Source: DATKUC01 sp964553615 (GTDB taxonomy: Bacteria; Spirochaetota; Spirochaetia; DSM-27196; DATKUC01). From it: DNA of 64,000 bases. Under the pieces are notes generated by a model that did not search any database, was not told the origin of the DNA, and saw only the letters and a program-made list of their open reading frames with translations. Below, piece after piece: positions 35,585 to 44,047 of this stretch. The stretch covers positions 28,028 through 92,027 of the forward strand of contig CAZKMA010000010.1 in the NCBI GenBank assembly GCA_964553615.1, given 5' to 3'. The stretch's first letter is position 1; each line of letters begins with the position of its first letter. The position numbers and the translations under genes are program-made.

Positions 35585-37128
35585 TTCGGGCCTCCGGCCA
35601 CAGCAGTTCTCTTGCCCAGAAATAGTGCCGCCAACGCGGCGCTCAGCCAGGCGAATGCGGTGCAGATGTACAGGATGAGCCGAAAGGTCTGTACGAACGC
35701 CCCGTCGATAATGGCGGTTAGCGTGGCGGTCTGACTGGCCGGAATGCCCGCGGGTACGGCGGTATTGCCCAGGTTGGTCACTTCCCCGGCAAGGGCGGCA
35801 CGCTGCGGCGCGGTTAGATTCAATCCGGAAGTGTCTGTCATGACACGACTGCCAAAGTGGAAGATCGCAACCGCGCCAAGAACCGCGAGGAAAAGCACTC
35901 CGGCGACACGGCTGACGGCGTTGTTGACACCGGACGCGGTACCGGAGAGGTCCTCTCCAACCGAACTCATGACGGTGGTTGTAAGGGGGGCAACGGTCGC
36001 GCCCATCCCGATGCCGAAGAGCATGATTCCGGGAAAGTAGCTTTTCCAGTAGGAATGTGCTCCTCCAGACGATCCGGTTAGTGAGGTAATGAGGAATCCC
36101 GCCCCCACGAGGAGCGGGCCTGCAATGAGCGGAATCCGCGGGCCGAACCTGTCGGCTATTCCACCCATCCAGCGCGACATGATGGTCAAGAGCAACGCGA
36201 ACGGCAGGAGTGTCAGCCCCGCAACGGATTCCGGATATCCCTGTGCCTGCACCAGCGTGAGCGGGAGGAAGAAGGTGAAGGTTGTAAGCGATCCGTAGAG
36301 AAAGAGTGTCAGGAGATTCGTCCCGGTAAAGGCACGATTGCGGAAAATCGAAAGCGGCACCATTGGAGACTCACTGCGGTGTTCGATGAGGATGAAGAGC
36401 AGGAGTGCCACAGCGCCTAGGAAAAGCGATGCAACGACGATGGAGCTGTTGAGTCCGCGGTCCGGAGCGGAGGTAAATCCGTAGGCAAACGCGGCAAGGG
36501 CAATAGTAATTGCCACCGCACCCGGAAAATCTATGCGGGTATCATCTCCCCGCCCTTTGATCTCAGGCACCCGATACCGAAGTGCAAGAAGCGCAGCGAT
36601 TCCGAGTGGAATGTTGATGAGAAACACCATCCGCCACAGACCCGCCTGGGCAAGGAACCCTCCCAATATCGGCCCGCCGGCAGTCGTTATTGTGGTTGCG
36701 GCGGACCAGGTTCCGATTGCGGTTCCTCTCCGATCCGGAGGGAAGTGGGAGGATATGATAGCCAGGCTTCCCGGTATCATGAGAGCGCCACCCGATCCCT
36801 GCACGAGCCGCGCCACAATCAGAAATCCAGAGGAAGGGGAGGCAGCACAGGTTGCTGACCCGACCGTGAAGATGAGGATGCCCCACATGAAGACCCGTTT
36901 CCGGCCCAACTTGTCGCCGAGCGTTCCGCCGAGCAGTATCAGCGAAGCGAGCATGAGCGTGTACGCGCTCACGAACCACAACAACTGCTGTCCGCTTGAT
37001 CCGAGGTCTGCCTGGATTGCGGGCAGTGCGATGTTTACTGCGCTTCCGTCAATGAAGGCCATGGAGGAAGGCAATATGGTAGCGAACATGATCCAGGCGG
37101 CACGGTTGTGTGTCTTTTCCAGGCGCAT
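35581..37128 (-). CDS. DHA2-family (EmrB/QacA) drug:H+ antiporter
   Basis: 515 residues with about 14 membrane helices. Motif A (GGTLGDKLGRKRVF), motif C-like stretch (GGPILGGFL) and the first-helix motif MAFIDGSAVNIALPAI are typical. I chose ATG 37128 with AGGACGG ahead; the ATG at 37173 lacks a site. The stop overlaps the pyrophosphatase start by 4 bp, an unusual operon partner. Confidence 0.93.
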   Translation of the reverse strand: MRLEKTHNRAAWIMFATILPSSMAFIDGSAVNIALPAIQADLGSSGQQLLWFVSAYTLMLASLILLGGTLGDKLGRKRVFMWGILIFTVGSATCAASPSSGFLIVARLVQGSGGALMIPGSLAIISSHFPPDRRGTAIGTWSAATTITTAGGPILGGFLAQAGLWRMVFLINIPLGIAALLALRYRVPEIKGRGDDTRIDFPGAVAITIALAAFAYGFTSAPDRGLNSSIVVASLFLGAVALLLFILIEHRSESPMVPLSIFRNRAFTGTNLLTLFLYGSLTTFTFFLPLTLVQAQGYPESVAGLTLLPFALLLTIMSRWMGGIADRFGPRIPLIAGPLLVGAGFLITSLTGSSGGAHSYWKSYFPGIMLFGIGMGATVAPLTTTVMSSVGEDLSGTASGVNNAVSRVAGVLFLAVLGAVAIFHFGSRVMTDTSGLNLTAPQRAALAGEVTNLGNTAVPAGIPASQTATLTAIIDGAFVQTFRLILYICTAFAWLSAALAALFLGKRTAVAGGPK

Positions 37129-37197
37129 CTGATCCGTCCTCGCTTCGGACACTAGCGCAGATTTCACCATCACGTCAAGACAGCGGCCTGATGCTTC

Positions 37198-37209
37198 GGT
37201 ACGCGTACC
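37198..37209. promoter_or_regulatory. 12-bp palindrome before the nucleoside operon
   Basis: GGTACGCGTACC is a perfect palindrome in the divergent gap between the efflux pump and nucleoside phosphorylase genes, just before TATAGAT. A candidate operator or promoter element; no regulator gene is adjacent. Confidence 0.4.
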
Positions 37210-37331
37210 CGCTATAGATTGTTGCAGATATTGTGAACCCGGGTTACCATATCAACGATCAGACATCCATCTTTCAACGGTTCCGGGGCGCCGCCGAAGC
37301 GCAGAGAGTTGAAGAGGAGAGGTACCTGCTC

Positions 37332-38072
37332 ATGAGCAACATCCAACCGCATATCCTCGCAACTTCAGACGACGTTACGCCGTTCGCATTGTTGCCCGGC
37401 GATCCTGCACGGGTGCATGAAGTTGCCCGACATCTTTCGGACGTGAAGGAGATTTCCCGGAATCGGGAATTTCTGCTTATTCGCGGTCAGTACAAGAATA
37501 CACCGGTCACCGCCATGTCCACCGGCATGGGAGGAGTATCCGTTGCCATCGGCATAGAGGAGCTTGCCCGTTGCGGTGTTCGGTACGGCATTCGGATCGG
37601 AAGTGCCGGTGCACTGCAAGACGGAATTAGAAACGGCAGCCTTGTTGTAGCCGAGGGCGCCGTGCGGGACGAGGGCACGACCCAGGCATACGTCCCCCTC
37701 GGGGTGCCGGCTATCCCGGCGCCGGAGGTCTATCAGGCGCTGCTCGCTGCGGGGGATGCTCTTGGCATACCGCTTTCATCGGGTTTGATTCGATCGCACG
37801 ACAGCTTCTACAGGGACGATGAGGATGAGATCTCCGCGTTCTGGCACGCACGCGGTGTTCTGGCCGCAGAAATGGAGTCCGCGGCGCTTTTTATCGTTGG
37901 ATCGCTTCGGGGAGTGCGGACCGGATCCGTCCTGAACATCGTTGTAGAATACGGTGACTCCGTCGACGAAGGAATTGGTTCCCTCGTGGATGCGGAATCT
38001 CAACGTAAGGAGGGGGAACTGAATGAAATAATGGTTGGACTTGAAGCACTGTACATCTTGAGCAATAAGTAG
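37332..38072 (+). CDS. Nucleoside phosphorylase (uridine phosphorylase-like)
   Basis: 246 residues of the PNP/UDP family: phosphorolysis of a ribonucleoside to base and ribose 1-phosphate. Phosphate and sugar contacts are seen in LLPGDPARV, TGMGGVS and RIGSAGAL; the catalytic AEMESAALF with Glu-Met-Glu is intact. The ATG at 37332 (MSNIQPHI) aligns with the family start. It is followed at 27 bp by an ECF transporter, so it probably acts on the imported nucleoside. Confidence 0.9.
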   Translation: MSNIQPHILATSDDVTPFALLPGDPARVHEVARHLSDVKEISRNREFLLIRGQYKNTPVTAMSTGMGGVSVAIGIEELARCGVRYGIRIGSAGALQDGIRNGSLVVAEGAVRDEGTTQAYVPLGVPAIPAPEVYQALLAAGDALGIPLSSGLIRSHDSFYRDDEDEISAFWHARGVLAAEMESAALFIVGSLRGVRTGSVLNIVVEYGDSVDEGIGSLVDAESQRKEGELNEIMVGLEALYILSNK

Positions 38073-38099
38073 TTACACAGTAGACAGGAGGACCACAGC

Positions 38100-38699
38100 A
38101 TGAGTTTGAAGGAAGCTTTTCGATTTAAGCTGACCACAATGGGAGTCGTCATGATTCCGGTTGCGGTAGCAATCAACTTTGTCGGGAAGGAGATTGCCAA
38201 CCTGCTCAATCTCCCGATGTGGCTGGATTCCATCGGAACCATTCTCACTGCGGTTGTCGCCGGACCATGGATTGGTGCAATCAGCGGTGCGGTCAACAAC
38301 GTGTTTTTCGGATTGACCATGGACGGCGGACTTTCCATCATGTATGGATTGACGAGTATTGCCATTGCAATTGTTGCCGGAGTTCTCGCGCACCTCGGCT
38401 GGTTCAAGTCTCTGCCAAAAGCAATTCTGGCGGGCCTGGTTATTGCGCTCACGTCTGCCATTGTCAGCACGCCGATCAATGTCGGCCTCTGGGGCGGACA
38501 GACCGGAAAGGCGTGGGGAGATGCGATATTCACCGGCATGATGGCAAACCATCTCGGAATCTGGCCATCTTCTTTTGTGGATGAGCTGATCATGGATCTG
38601 ATCGACAAGGTTGTCGTTGCAATCATTGTATTTCTTGTGTACGCGGGACTTCCCAAACGTTTCGTGCAGTCATTTCAACCCGCAACGTTCGAATCGTAG
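38100..38699 (+). CDS. ECF transporter S component
   Basis: 199 residues, five to six membrane helices: a small integral protein giving substrate specificity to the ECF module encoded just downstream. Conserved-looking LPMWLDSIGTILTAVVAGPWIGAISG matches a family of S components of unknown ligand. Context (nucleoside phosphorylase before, EcfT/EcfA after) suggests a nucleoside or base. CAGGAGGA precedes ATG 38100. Confidence 0.85.
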   Translation: MSLKEAFRFKLTTMGVVMIPVAVAINFVGKEIANLLNLPMWLDSIGTILTAVVAGPWIGAISGAVNNVFFGLTMDGGLSIMYGLTSIAIAIVAGVLAHLGWFKSLPKAILAGLVIALTSAIVSTPINVGLWGGQTGKAWGDAIFTGMMANHLGIWPSSFVDELIMDLIDKVVVAIIVFLVYAGLPKRFVQSFQPATFES

Positions 38700-38730
38700 G
38701 CACCCGGTTTCTGCATGAGTTCAATCTGTT

Positions 38731-38762
38731 CGGAGGGAAATACCACCCGGTACTTCCCTCCG
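38731..38762 (+). terminator. Attenuator-like hairpin between S component and EcfT
   Basis: CGGAGGGAA (38731-38739) pairs with TTCCCTCCG (38754-38762), with an inner TACC/GGTA pair. No U-tract follows, so it may be an mRNA 3'-end stabiliser or partial stop that makes S component more abundant than EcfT. Confidence 0.6.
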
Positions 38763-38787
38763 GGTTCTTGACCAAGGAGAATCTCCG

Positions 38788-39558
38788 TTGAAGACTCTTT
38801 CTCTCTATCAGGCGAAAGACACGATAATACACAATCGCATTGACCCGTTCACCAAGCTGGTCTATCTGATATGCTCGATGTTCGCGGCGTTCTTCATCCC
38901 GAGTTTTGCGGGAGCTGCGATCATTTTGCTCTTGAACCTGATCCTGCTTATCATCGCCAGAGAGCTCCGCAGAGCGGTCAAGACAATTCTGGGAAGCGCA
39001 GTGCTGTTGATTACGGTGTTCGTAATACAGGGACTCTTTCATCCGGGAAACAGGACGCTCGTGTTTTCGATTGGCGTCATTCACTTCTATAAGGAAGGGT
39101 TGCTGTTCGGACTCACTATTTCATTCCGCGTCGTGAACATCATAGCCGCGTCGAGCCTGCTGGTTCTGACCACCTCGCCGTCCGATGTTATGGAGGCATG
39201 TGTCCGACGGGGGCTCTCGCCGAAAGCCGGCTACATCATTACCGCAATTCTCCAGATGATTCCGGTAATGATGGACAGCACGCAGACAATTCGGGAAGCG
39301 CAGCAATCGCGCGGCATGCGACTCGAAGGCAACATCTGGCACCGGTTCAAGGTTTTTCTGCCGTTGATGGGACCCGTCATCCTCTCCTCGTTCATGTCCA
39401 TCCAGGAGCGAGCAATGGCGCTCGAGGTGCGCGGATTCTCGGCGACGGGCAAGCGATCCTTCTATCACGAGGAGTATGTGCCGAGGGCGGCAGTCCCGCT
39501 GCGCATTGCAATGGCGGTTCTCACGGTTGGCATCATTGTATGGGGGATCATCGGATGA
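38788..39558 (+). CDS. ecfT: ECF transporter transmembrane protein EcfT
   Basis: 256 residues with several membrane helices. It links S component and ATPases. The coupling-helix motif appears as AQQSRGMRLEG and the end of the protein has ERAMALEVRGF, the two Ala-Arg-Gly motifs. TTG start at 38788 behind AAGGAGA. Stop overlaps the first ATPase start (ATGA). Confidence 0.92.
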   Translation: MKTLSLYQAKDTIIHNRIDPFTKLVYLICSMFAAFFIPSFAGAAIILLLNLILLIIARELRRAVKTILGSAVLLITVFVIQGLFHPGNRTLVFSIGVIHFYKEGLLFGLTISFRVVNIIAASSLLVLTTSPSDVMEACVRRGLSPKAGYIITAILQMIPVMMDSTQTIREAQQSRGMRLEGNIWHRFKVFLPLMGPVILSSFMSIQERAMALEVRGFSATGKRSFYHEEYVPRAAVPLRIAMAVLTVGIIVWGIIG

Positions 39559-40385
39559 TTTCGGTAGATCACCTTTCCTATCGGTATCCGGGAGCGGACG
39601 AACGCGCTTTGAGCGATGTGTCGTTTTCGATCGAAGCCGGAGAGACTCTCGGGATCATGGGTGCCAACGGCGCCGGGAAGTCCACACTCTGTTACGCGCT
39701 GATGGGACTGGTTCCGCATTTCTACAAGGGCACCTACGGCGGAGATGTCATGCTTGACGATGTACGGGTTCGCGACTCCAATCTTGGTGAGCTCGTGGAA
39801 CATGTCGCAATGGTATTCCAGAATCCGCTCCATCAGTTTTCTGGAGCGAAGCTCACCGTGGAAGACGAGATCGCATTCGGTATGGAGAATCTTGGGTTTG
39901 CGCGCAACACAATGGTCGATCGGATTGACTGGGCAAGCCGCCTGCTCGGCATTGCGCATCTTCGAACCCGGAATCCGTACGAACTTTCCGGAGGGCAGAT
40001 GCAACGTGTGGCAATAGCCAGTGTTCTCGCCCTGCGGCCGAAGGTTCTTATTCTCGATGAGCCAACCAGTCAGCTCGATCCTGCGGGAACGGCAGACGTG
40101 TTTGAAGCCATCCGAATCCTTCAAGGTGAGGGGATGACCACAATCGTTGTGGAGCACAAGACAGAGCTGCTTGTTCAGTACTGCGACCGGCTCTGCGTGC
40201 TGCGGAAAGGGGAGGTCGTCGGCCTTGACGAACCTAAGCGACTGTTCCGAAAAGATAGTGAGGAGTGGGGGGTGGAAACTCCGCGCTACGCCGTCGCGTA
40301 CCGAGGTCTGTTCCCGGATGCGGATGATGCACCGGTCACACTCGAAGAGACAACGCAGAGGTTGAACAGTCATGCCAGAGGTTAA
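39555..40385 (+). CDS. ecfA1: ECF transporter ATPase EcfA1
   Basis: 276 residues: Walker A GANGAGKST, signature ELSGGQMQR, Walker B VLILDEPTSQLD and switch His (IVVEHKTE). ATG 39555 is confirmed by 4-bp coupling to EcfT; the protein begins MISVDHLSYRYPG. Forms a heterodimer with the next gene product. Confidence 0.94.
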   Translation: MISVDHLSYRYPGADERALSDVSFSIEAGETLGIMGANGAGKSTLCYALMGLVPHFYKGTYGGDVMLDDVRVRDSNLGELVEHVAMVFQNPLHQFSGAKLTVEDEIAFGMENLGFARNTMVDRIDWASRLLGIAHLRTRNPYELSGGQMQRVAIASVLALRPKVLILDEPTSQLDPAGTADVFEAIRILQGEGMTTIVVEHKTELLVQYCDRLCVLRKGEVVGLDEPKRLFRKDSEEWGVETPRYAVAYRGLFPDADDAPVTLEETTQRLNSHARG

Positions 40386-41184
40386 GGTAGAGAATGTTTC
40401 ATTTTCTTATGTTCCCGGGTATCCCGTCCTGAGCAATATCAGTATCACGTTTCGTCCCGGTGCAACCGCTGTAATTGGACAGAACGGCGCCGGAAAGACA
40501 ACGCTCATGAAGCTCCTGAACGGACTCCTGAAGCCGCTCTCCGGTAGTGTCGGTATTGACGGTGTTGATACTCGGACGGTCGACACTTCCGAAATAGCCA
40601 AGCGGGTGGGACTCGTTTTCCAGAATCCGGACGCGCAGATCTTCAAGCACAAGGTCCGGGACGAGGTCGAGTTCGGTCCGCTCAATATTGGCAGGAGTGC
40701 CGGGGATGCGCGGGAGCTCGCGATGAAAGCCCTTGCCTCAGTTGGCCTTCAACATGCGATAGACGAGAATCCCTACGATCTGAGTTATGCCGAGCGCAAG
40801 ATGATCTGTGTGGCATCCATACTCGCAATGGACACCGACATCATTGTTCTCGACGAACCCACGATCTCCCAGGATGCCTCGGGTCTTTCGGTTATGGGTG
40901 GAATCATTCGCACGCTGAAGGACCGGGGTAAGACGGTCATCGGAATTGTTCACGACATGAATTTCGCCGCCGAGTACTTTGATGAAATTGTGGTGATGGG
41001 CGAAGGGAATGTCCTCGGGCAGGGCCCGGTGAGTGAAATTTTCCAGGCAGAAGCAGTCCTGTCGGACGCGCACGTCGAACCGCCTGCCATGGGCAAGCTC
41101 AGCCTGAGCGTAGGGTTGACCAATTTCAGTATTACCCCAACGGATTTCGTCCGGAACTTCGGCAACCAGTTTATGCATCGGTGA
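40372..41184 (+). CDS. ecfA2: ECF transporter ATPase EcfA2 with degenerate signature motif
   Basis: 270 residues with Walker A GQNGAGKTT, Q-loop VFQNPDAQIF, Walker B DIIVLDEPT and switch His (GIVHDMNF). The ABC signature is degenerate: LSYAERK instead of LSGGQ. If real, only one of the two composite ATP sites is canonical, as in asymmetric ABC ATPases. Overlaps EcfA1 by 14 bp. Confidence 0.93.
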   Translation: MPEVKVENVSFSYVPGYPVLSNISITFRPGATAVIGQNGAGKTTLMKLLNGLLKPLSGSVGIDGVDTRTVDTSEIAKRVGLVFQNPDAQIFKHKVRDEVEFGPLNIGRSAGDARELAMKALASVGLQHAIDENPYDLSYAERKMICVASILAMDTDIIVLDEPTISQDASGLSVMGGIIRTLKDRGKTVIGIVHDMNFAAEYFDEIVVMGEGNVLGQGPVSEIFQAEAVLSDAHVEPPAMGKLSLSVGLTNFSITPTDFVRNFGNQFMHR

Positions 41185-41244
41185 GGCCCTCTATGGGCCG
41201 GAAGCCGATGGTGCTCGAACCCAACTCGCCGCCGCAGAAAAGGA

Positions 41245-41562
41245 CTACTGGAGAGGCGAGAATCCTGTGGGCTGCAGCATCTGAGAAAGAACTTCGGAAA
41301 CAATCTTCCCGTTTTCCTCCGAACGTTTCTTGACCGCAATCCACTCCGGGTCCGCACGGAACGCCTCCCAGGCGGTATCCATTGCCTTCGTGTCTGCAAA
41401 TCTGCAGATATAGACCAGTTCGTTCACGTCGACCTTCGTCCAGAATCCGACAACGTCAATCCCGTGGCGTGCAAACAGGTTCATGGTGACTGTTTCAAAT
41501 CGGCGAAGAATATCGGGCATCCGTCCCTCCGGAATCCGATACGTGCGAAGCTCATAGATCAT
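41245..41562 (-). CDS. NIPSNAP-family protein
   Basis: 105 residues with the ferredoxin-like NIPSNAP core: MIYELRTYRIPEGRM, HGIDVVGFWTK, LVYICRFAD and EWIAVKKRSE. Function unknown for bacterial members. ATG 41562 follows CAGGAGAG; codons upstream to 41661 are not family-like. 49 bp upstream lies one copy of a 26-bp repeat shared with the next minus-strand gene. Confidence 0.88.
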   Translation of the reverse strand: MIYELRTYRIPEGRMPDILRRFETVTMNLFARHGIDVVGFWTKVDVNELVYICRFADTKAMDTAWEAFRADPEWIAVKKRSEENGKIVSEVLSQMLQPTGFSPLQ

Positions 41563-41610
41563 GGCGTACTCTCCTGATTGCCATCCATAATCGCAGAAAT
41601 ATCGAAGTTC

Positions 41611-41636
41611 GGCCACTGCCTCCCGTGCCCGGCGCG
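41611..41636. repeat. 26-bp shared leader element, copy A
   Basis: GGCCACTGCCTCCCGTG then CCCGGCGCG. It is 25/26 identical to copy B at 42233-42258. Both lie about 50 bp upstream of a minus-strand gene (NIPSNAP here, DUF202 there), so it may be a shared regulatory site, or a small duplication. Confidence 0.6.
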
Positions 41637-41754
41637 GGACATCGCGGGACAGGAGATGCATTCCGGCAAGCCATCACCGGTGACTCGTTGCTGCGGTCAC
41701 TCCGACAATTGCCAGGTCTCCCATGCGCATCGATTTTCCGTTCAACGCTGAAGC

Positions 41755-42177
41755 TCAGCCTGCAAAACTGAGAAGATACATGAAGATTGCGGTTCCCGCT
41801 GCAATGAGGACAATAGTGAAGATGATAGCAAGCAGCAGGCCCGGTCCGGGGAATGTGCGCTCGCTGTGTCGATAATGTACGGCGAAGATGGTAAAGCGGA
41901 TCGCGGCCACACCGACCATGAGAACACCCGCCAGCACGAGAACTGTCCCCGACCAGAAGGAAAACGCACGGGAGTAGACCTTCGGGCCAAGCCCCGGTAG
42001 GACATTGCGTACAACGATTCCAAAACGATCAATGACGAACCCCAGAGCCATGACTCCAACCGCGGCATGAATCCAGGCCATCAGAGTTCGCTCGGCAGCA
42101 AAGTAGACAAGCTGCCGTCCTGTTTCCTGCGTGTGGTGTTCATGATCCGGGTCTGTTTTCCGGTTGTTCGCGCTCAT
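41755..42177 (-). CDS. DUF202 (YidH-like) inner-membrane protein
   Basis: 140 residues with three membrane helices and the DUF202 N-terminal pattern (FAAERTLMAWIHAAVGVMALGFVIDRFG). ATG 42177 has GGAGGGAG upstream. The N-terminus is His-rich (DHEHHTQE). Function unknown. Probably expressed alone. Confidence 0.87.
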   Translation of the reverse strand: MSANNRKTDPDHEHHTQETGRQLVYFAAERTLMAWIHAAVGVMALGFVIDRFGIVVRNVLPGLGPKVYSRAFSFWSGTVLVLAGVLMVGVAAIRFTIFAVHYRHSERTFPGPGLLLAIIFTIVLIAAGTAIFMYLLSFAG

Positions 42178-42232
42178 GAGCTGCTCCCTCCTGCAAATAT
42201 ACAAAATCAAGGCGTGGTCGCCTTACTTTCCG

Positions 42233-42258
42233 GGCCACTGCCTCCCGTGTCCGGCGCG
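42233..42258. repeat. 26-bp shared leader element, copy B
   Basis: GGCCACTGCCTCCCGTG then TCCGGCGCG, one base different from copy A. It is followed by CAACACGGTC (42261-42270), a 10-mer also in palindromic repeat copy 3, so the two repeat types may be parts of one family. Confidence 0.55.
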
Positions 42259-42280
42259 TGCAACACGGTCATCGGCTTAG

Positions 42281-42309
42281 TTGACTATATTAGTAATAAT
42301 TACTATTCT
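42281..42309 (+). promoter_or_regulatory. Promoter with palindromic spacer
   Basis: TTGACT (42281-42286), 17-bp spacer, TATTCT (42304-42309). The overlapping TAGTAAT-A-ATTACTA (42291-42305) is a palindrome about a central base. It lies 64 bp upstream of the hybrid kinase gene, suggesting repressor control. Confidence 0.6.
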
Positions 42310-42372
42310 GGAATTGTTACAGCATTGCCCCATTCAGCAGGGCAGAAACATCTCCGGCATCGGCAGGACAAC

Positions 42373-43983
42373 ATGATGAGCACGAATCGAGAACGCAGTC
42401 AGGGACATGGGCAGCCGGTGCAACCTACCATGCTTGAGCTGGCGACCGAGCAAAGTCCGGCACTCGTTCTCATAACGGACCGTTCAGGGCATATCGTGTA
42501 TGTTAACTCCCGTTTCACAGAGCTCACCGGGTACACGGCGGAAGACGTGATCGGTAAGACCCCTCGAATCCTCAAATCCGGCTCCGTGTCCGCTGAAACG
42601 TACCGACTTCTGTGGAATACCATCCTCAGTGGGAAAGAGTGGCATTCGGAGATTCTGAACAGGAAGCGGGATGGAACTCTTTACTGGCAGCGGTCCGCGA
42701 TCAGTTCCATTCGAGATGATTCGGGGACCATCACACACTTTCTGGAGATGGCCGAGGACATTTCCCGGGAAAAAGAACTTGAGCGTGAACTCATTCAATC
42801 GCAGAAGATGGAAGCAATCGGAAAGCTTGCGGGCGGCGTTGCACACGATTTCAACAACATGCTCACCGTTATCATCAGCCTCTCTGAAATGATCAAGGCT
42901 GGAGTCGAGGAGAATGGAGAGCTGTATGGATATGCCCAATCCGTCCTCTCTGCCGCTCGCAAATCGAGCGCTCTGACCAATCAGCTCCTTGCCTTCAGTC
43001 GGCGTCAGGTTCTCCGGCGGGAAGTGCTGGACCTCAATGGGATTGTCTGTGACATGGAAAGGATGGTGCGGAGCCTGGTCGACGACAACATACGTCTGGT
43101 TACCCGTCTCCGCTCGAACGTCGGGCCCGTCCTCCTGGATCGGTCCCAGATCGAACAGGTAATACTGAACCTCTGCGTAAACGCCAAAGAGGCAATTTCG
43201 AACGACGGCATCATTGTCCTCGAAACAGAAGCGATAACCGGTGGAACGCGAGAAGTCGGTGTTTCTGAATTCATCGGACCGGGAGACTATGTGTGCCTGA
43301 GTGTTTCCGACACCGGCGCAGGCATTGACGAAGAGACGCTGCGTCACATCTACGAGCCATTCTACACGACAAAAGGGAATGGCACCGGTCTCGGCCTTTC
43401 AATAGTGTATGGAATTGTCCATCAGAATGACGGGCGCATTCATGTTGAAAGCGATCCGGGAAAAGGGACAACCTTCAGAATCTATCTTCCGGTCGTGGAT
43501 ATGGAAGCGCTGGACACGCCGGACGTGGAGCGGGGGAAGGAGGGGGTTCAGGGCTCGGAGACGATTCTTCTTGTGGAGGACGACGATAATGTTCGTTCCA
43601 CAGTAAATGAGATACTCGTGAAGAACGGCTATTCCGTGATTCTGTGTGCCAACGCCGAGCACGCAATCGCCTTCTGTGAAGCCGATTCGCGGGACATTGA
43701 GCTTCTGATTACGGACGTCGTGTTGCCGGATACCGACGGCGTCGCTCTCTTCGGAGAACTGCACGCGTTGTACCCTGATCTTCCCGTTCTGTTCATATCC
43801 GGATACGCCGAGAATCTTCCGACTCTGCAGCACGAAATTGACACAGGCCGATCCTTCCTGCCAAAGCCCTTTGGCGCGCATCAGCTCCTGGATGGGGTGC
43901 GGCACGCCCTGAAAGGGAAGACCCCTGAGCGAGTTCCTGATTTCATCAACACGGTCGTTGATACTTCAGAAGAATCGCCTTGA
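42373..43983 (+). CDS. PAS hybrid histidine kinase with receiver domain
   Basis: 536 residues, cytosolic. PAS domain (about 20-135), HisKA with His158 in GGVAHDFNNML, HATPase with DTGAGIDEE and GTGLGLSIVYG, and a receiver with Asp448 (LITDVVLPD) and Lys in LPKPF. It has no membrane segment and shares layout with the kinase at 49.9 kb. ATG 42373 or 42376. The last ~15 codons contain repeat copy 3 (PDFINTVVDTSEESP), so the tail looks like an added extension. Confidence 0.92.
   Translation: MMSTNRERSQGHGQPVQPTMLELATEQSPALVLITDRSGHIVYVNSRFTELTGYTAEDVIGKTPRILKSGSVSAETYRLLWNTILSGKEWHSEILNRKRDGTLYWQRSAISSIRDDSGTITHFLEMAEDISREKELERELIQSQKMEAIGKLAGGVAHDFNNMLTVIISLSEMIKAGVEENGELYGYAQSVLSAARKSSALTNQLLAFSRRQVLRREVLDLNGIVCDMERMVRSLVDDNIRLVTRLRSNVGPVLLDRSQIEQVILNLCVNAKEAISNDGIIVLETEAITGGTREVGVSEFIGPGDYVCLSVSDTGAGIDEETLRHIYEPFYTTKGNGTGLGLSIVYGIVHQNDGRIHVESDPGKGTTFRIYLPVVDMEALDTPDVERGKEGVQGSETILLVEDDDNVRSTVNEILVKNGYSVILCANAEHAIAFCEADSRDIELLITDVVLPDTDGVALFGELHALYPDLPVLFISGYAENLPTLQHEIDTGRSFLPKPFGAHQLLDGVRHALKGKTPERVPDFINTVVDTSEESP
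43945..43968. repeat. Palindromic repeat, copy 3 of 4, inside a coding region
   Basis: ATCAACACGGTCGTTGATAC plus TTCA, preceded by GCGAGTTCCT as in copy 2. It is translated as the extreme C-terminus of the hybrid kinase, beyond the receiver domain. No break of frame results. Confidence 0.85.
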
Positions 43984-44047
43984 CACCTGAAAGAGGTCAT
44001 GGAATAATTACTTTCCAAAAGAAAATAAATAGACCATGGGGTGGGTT

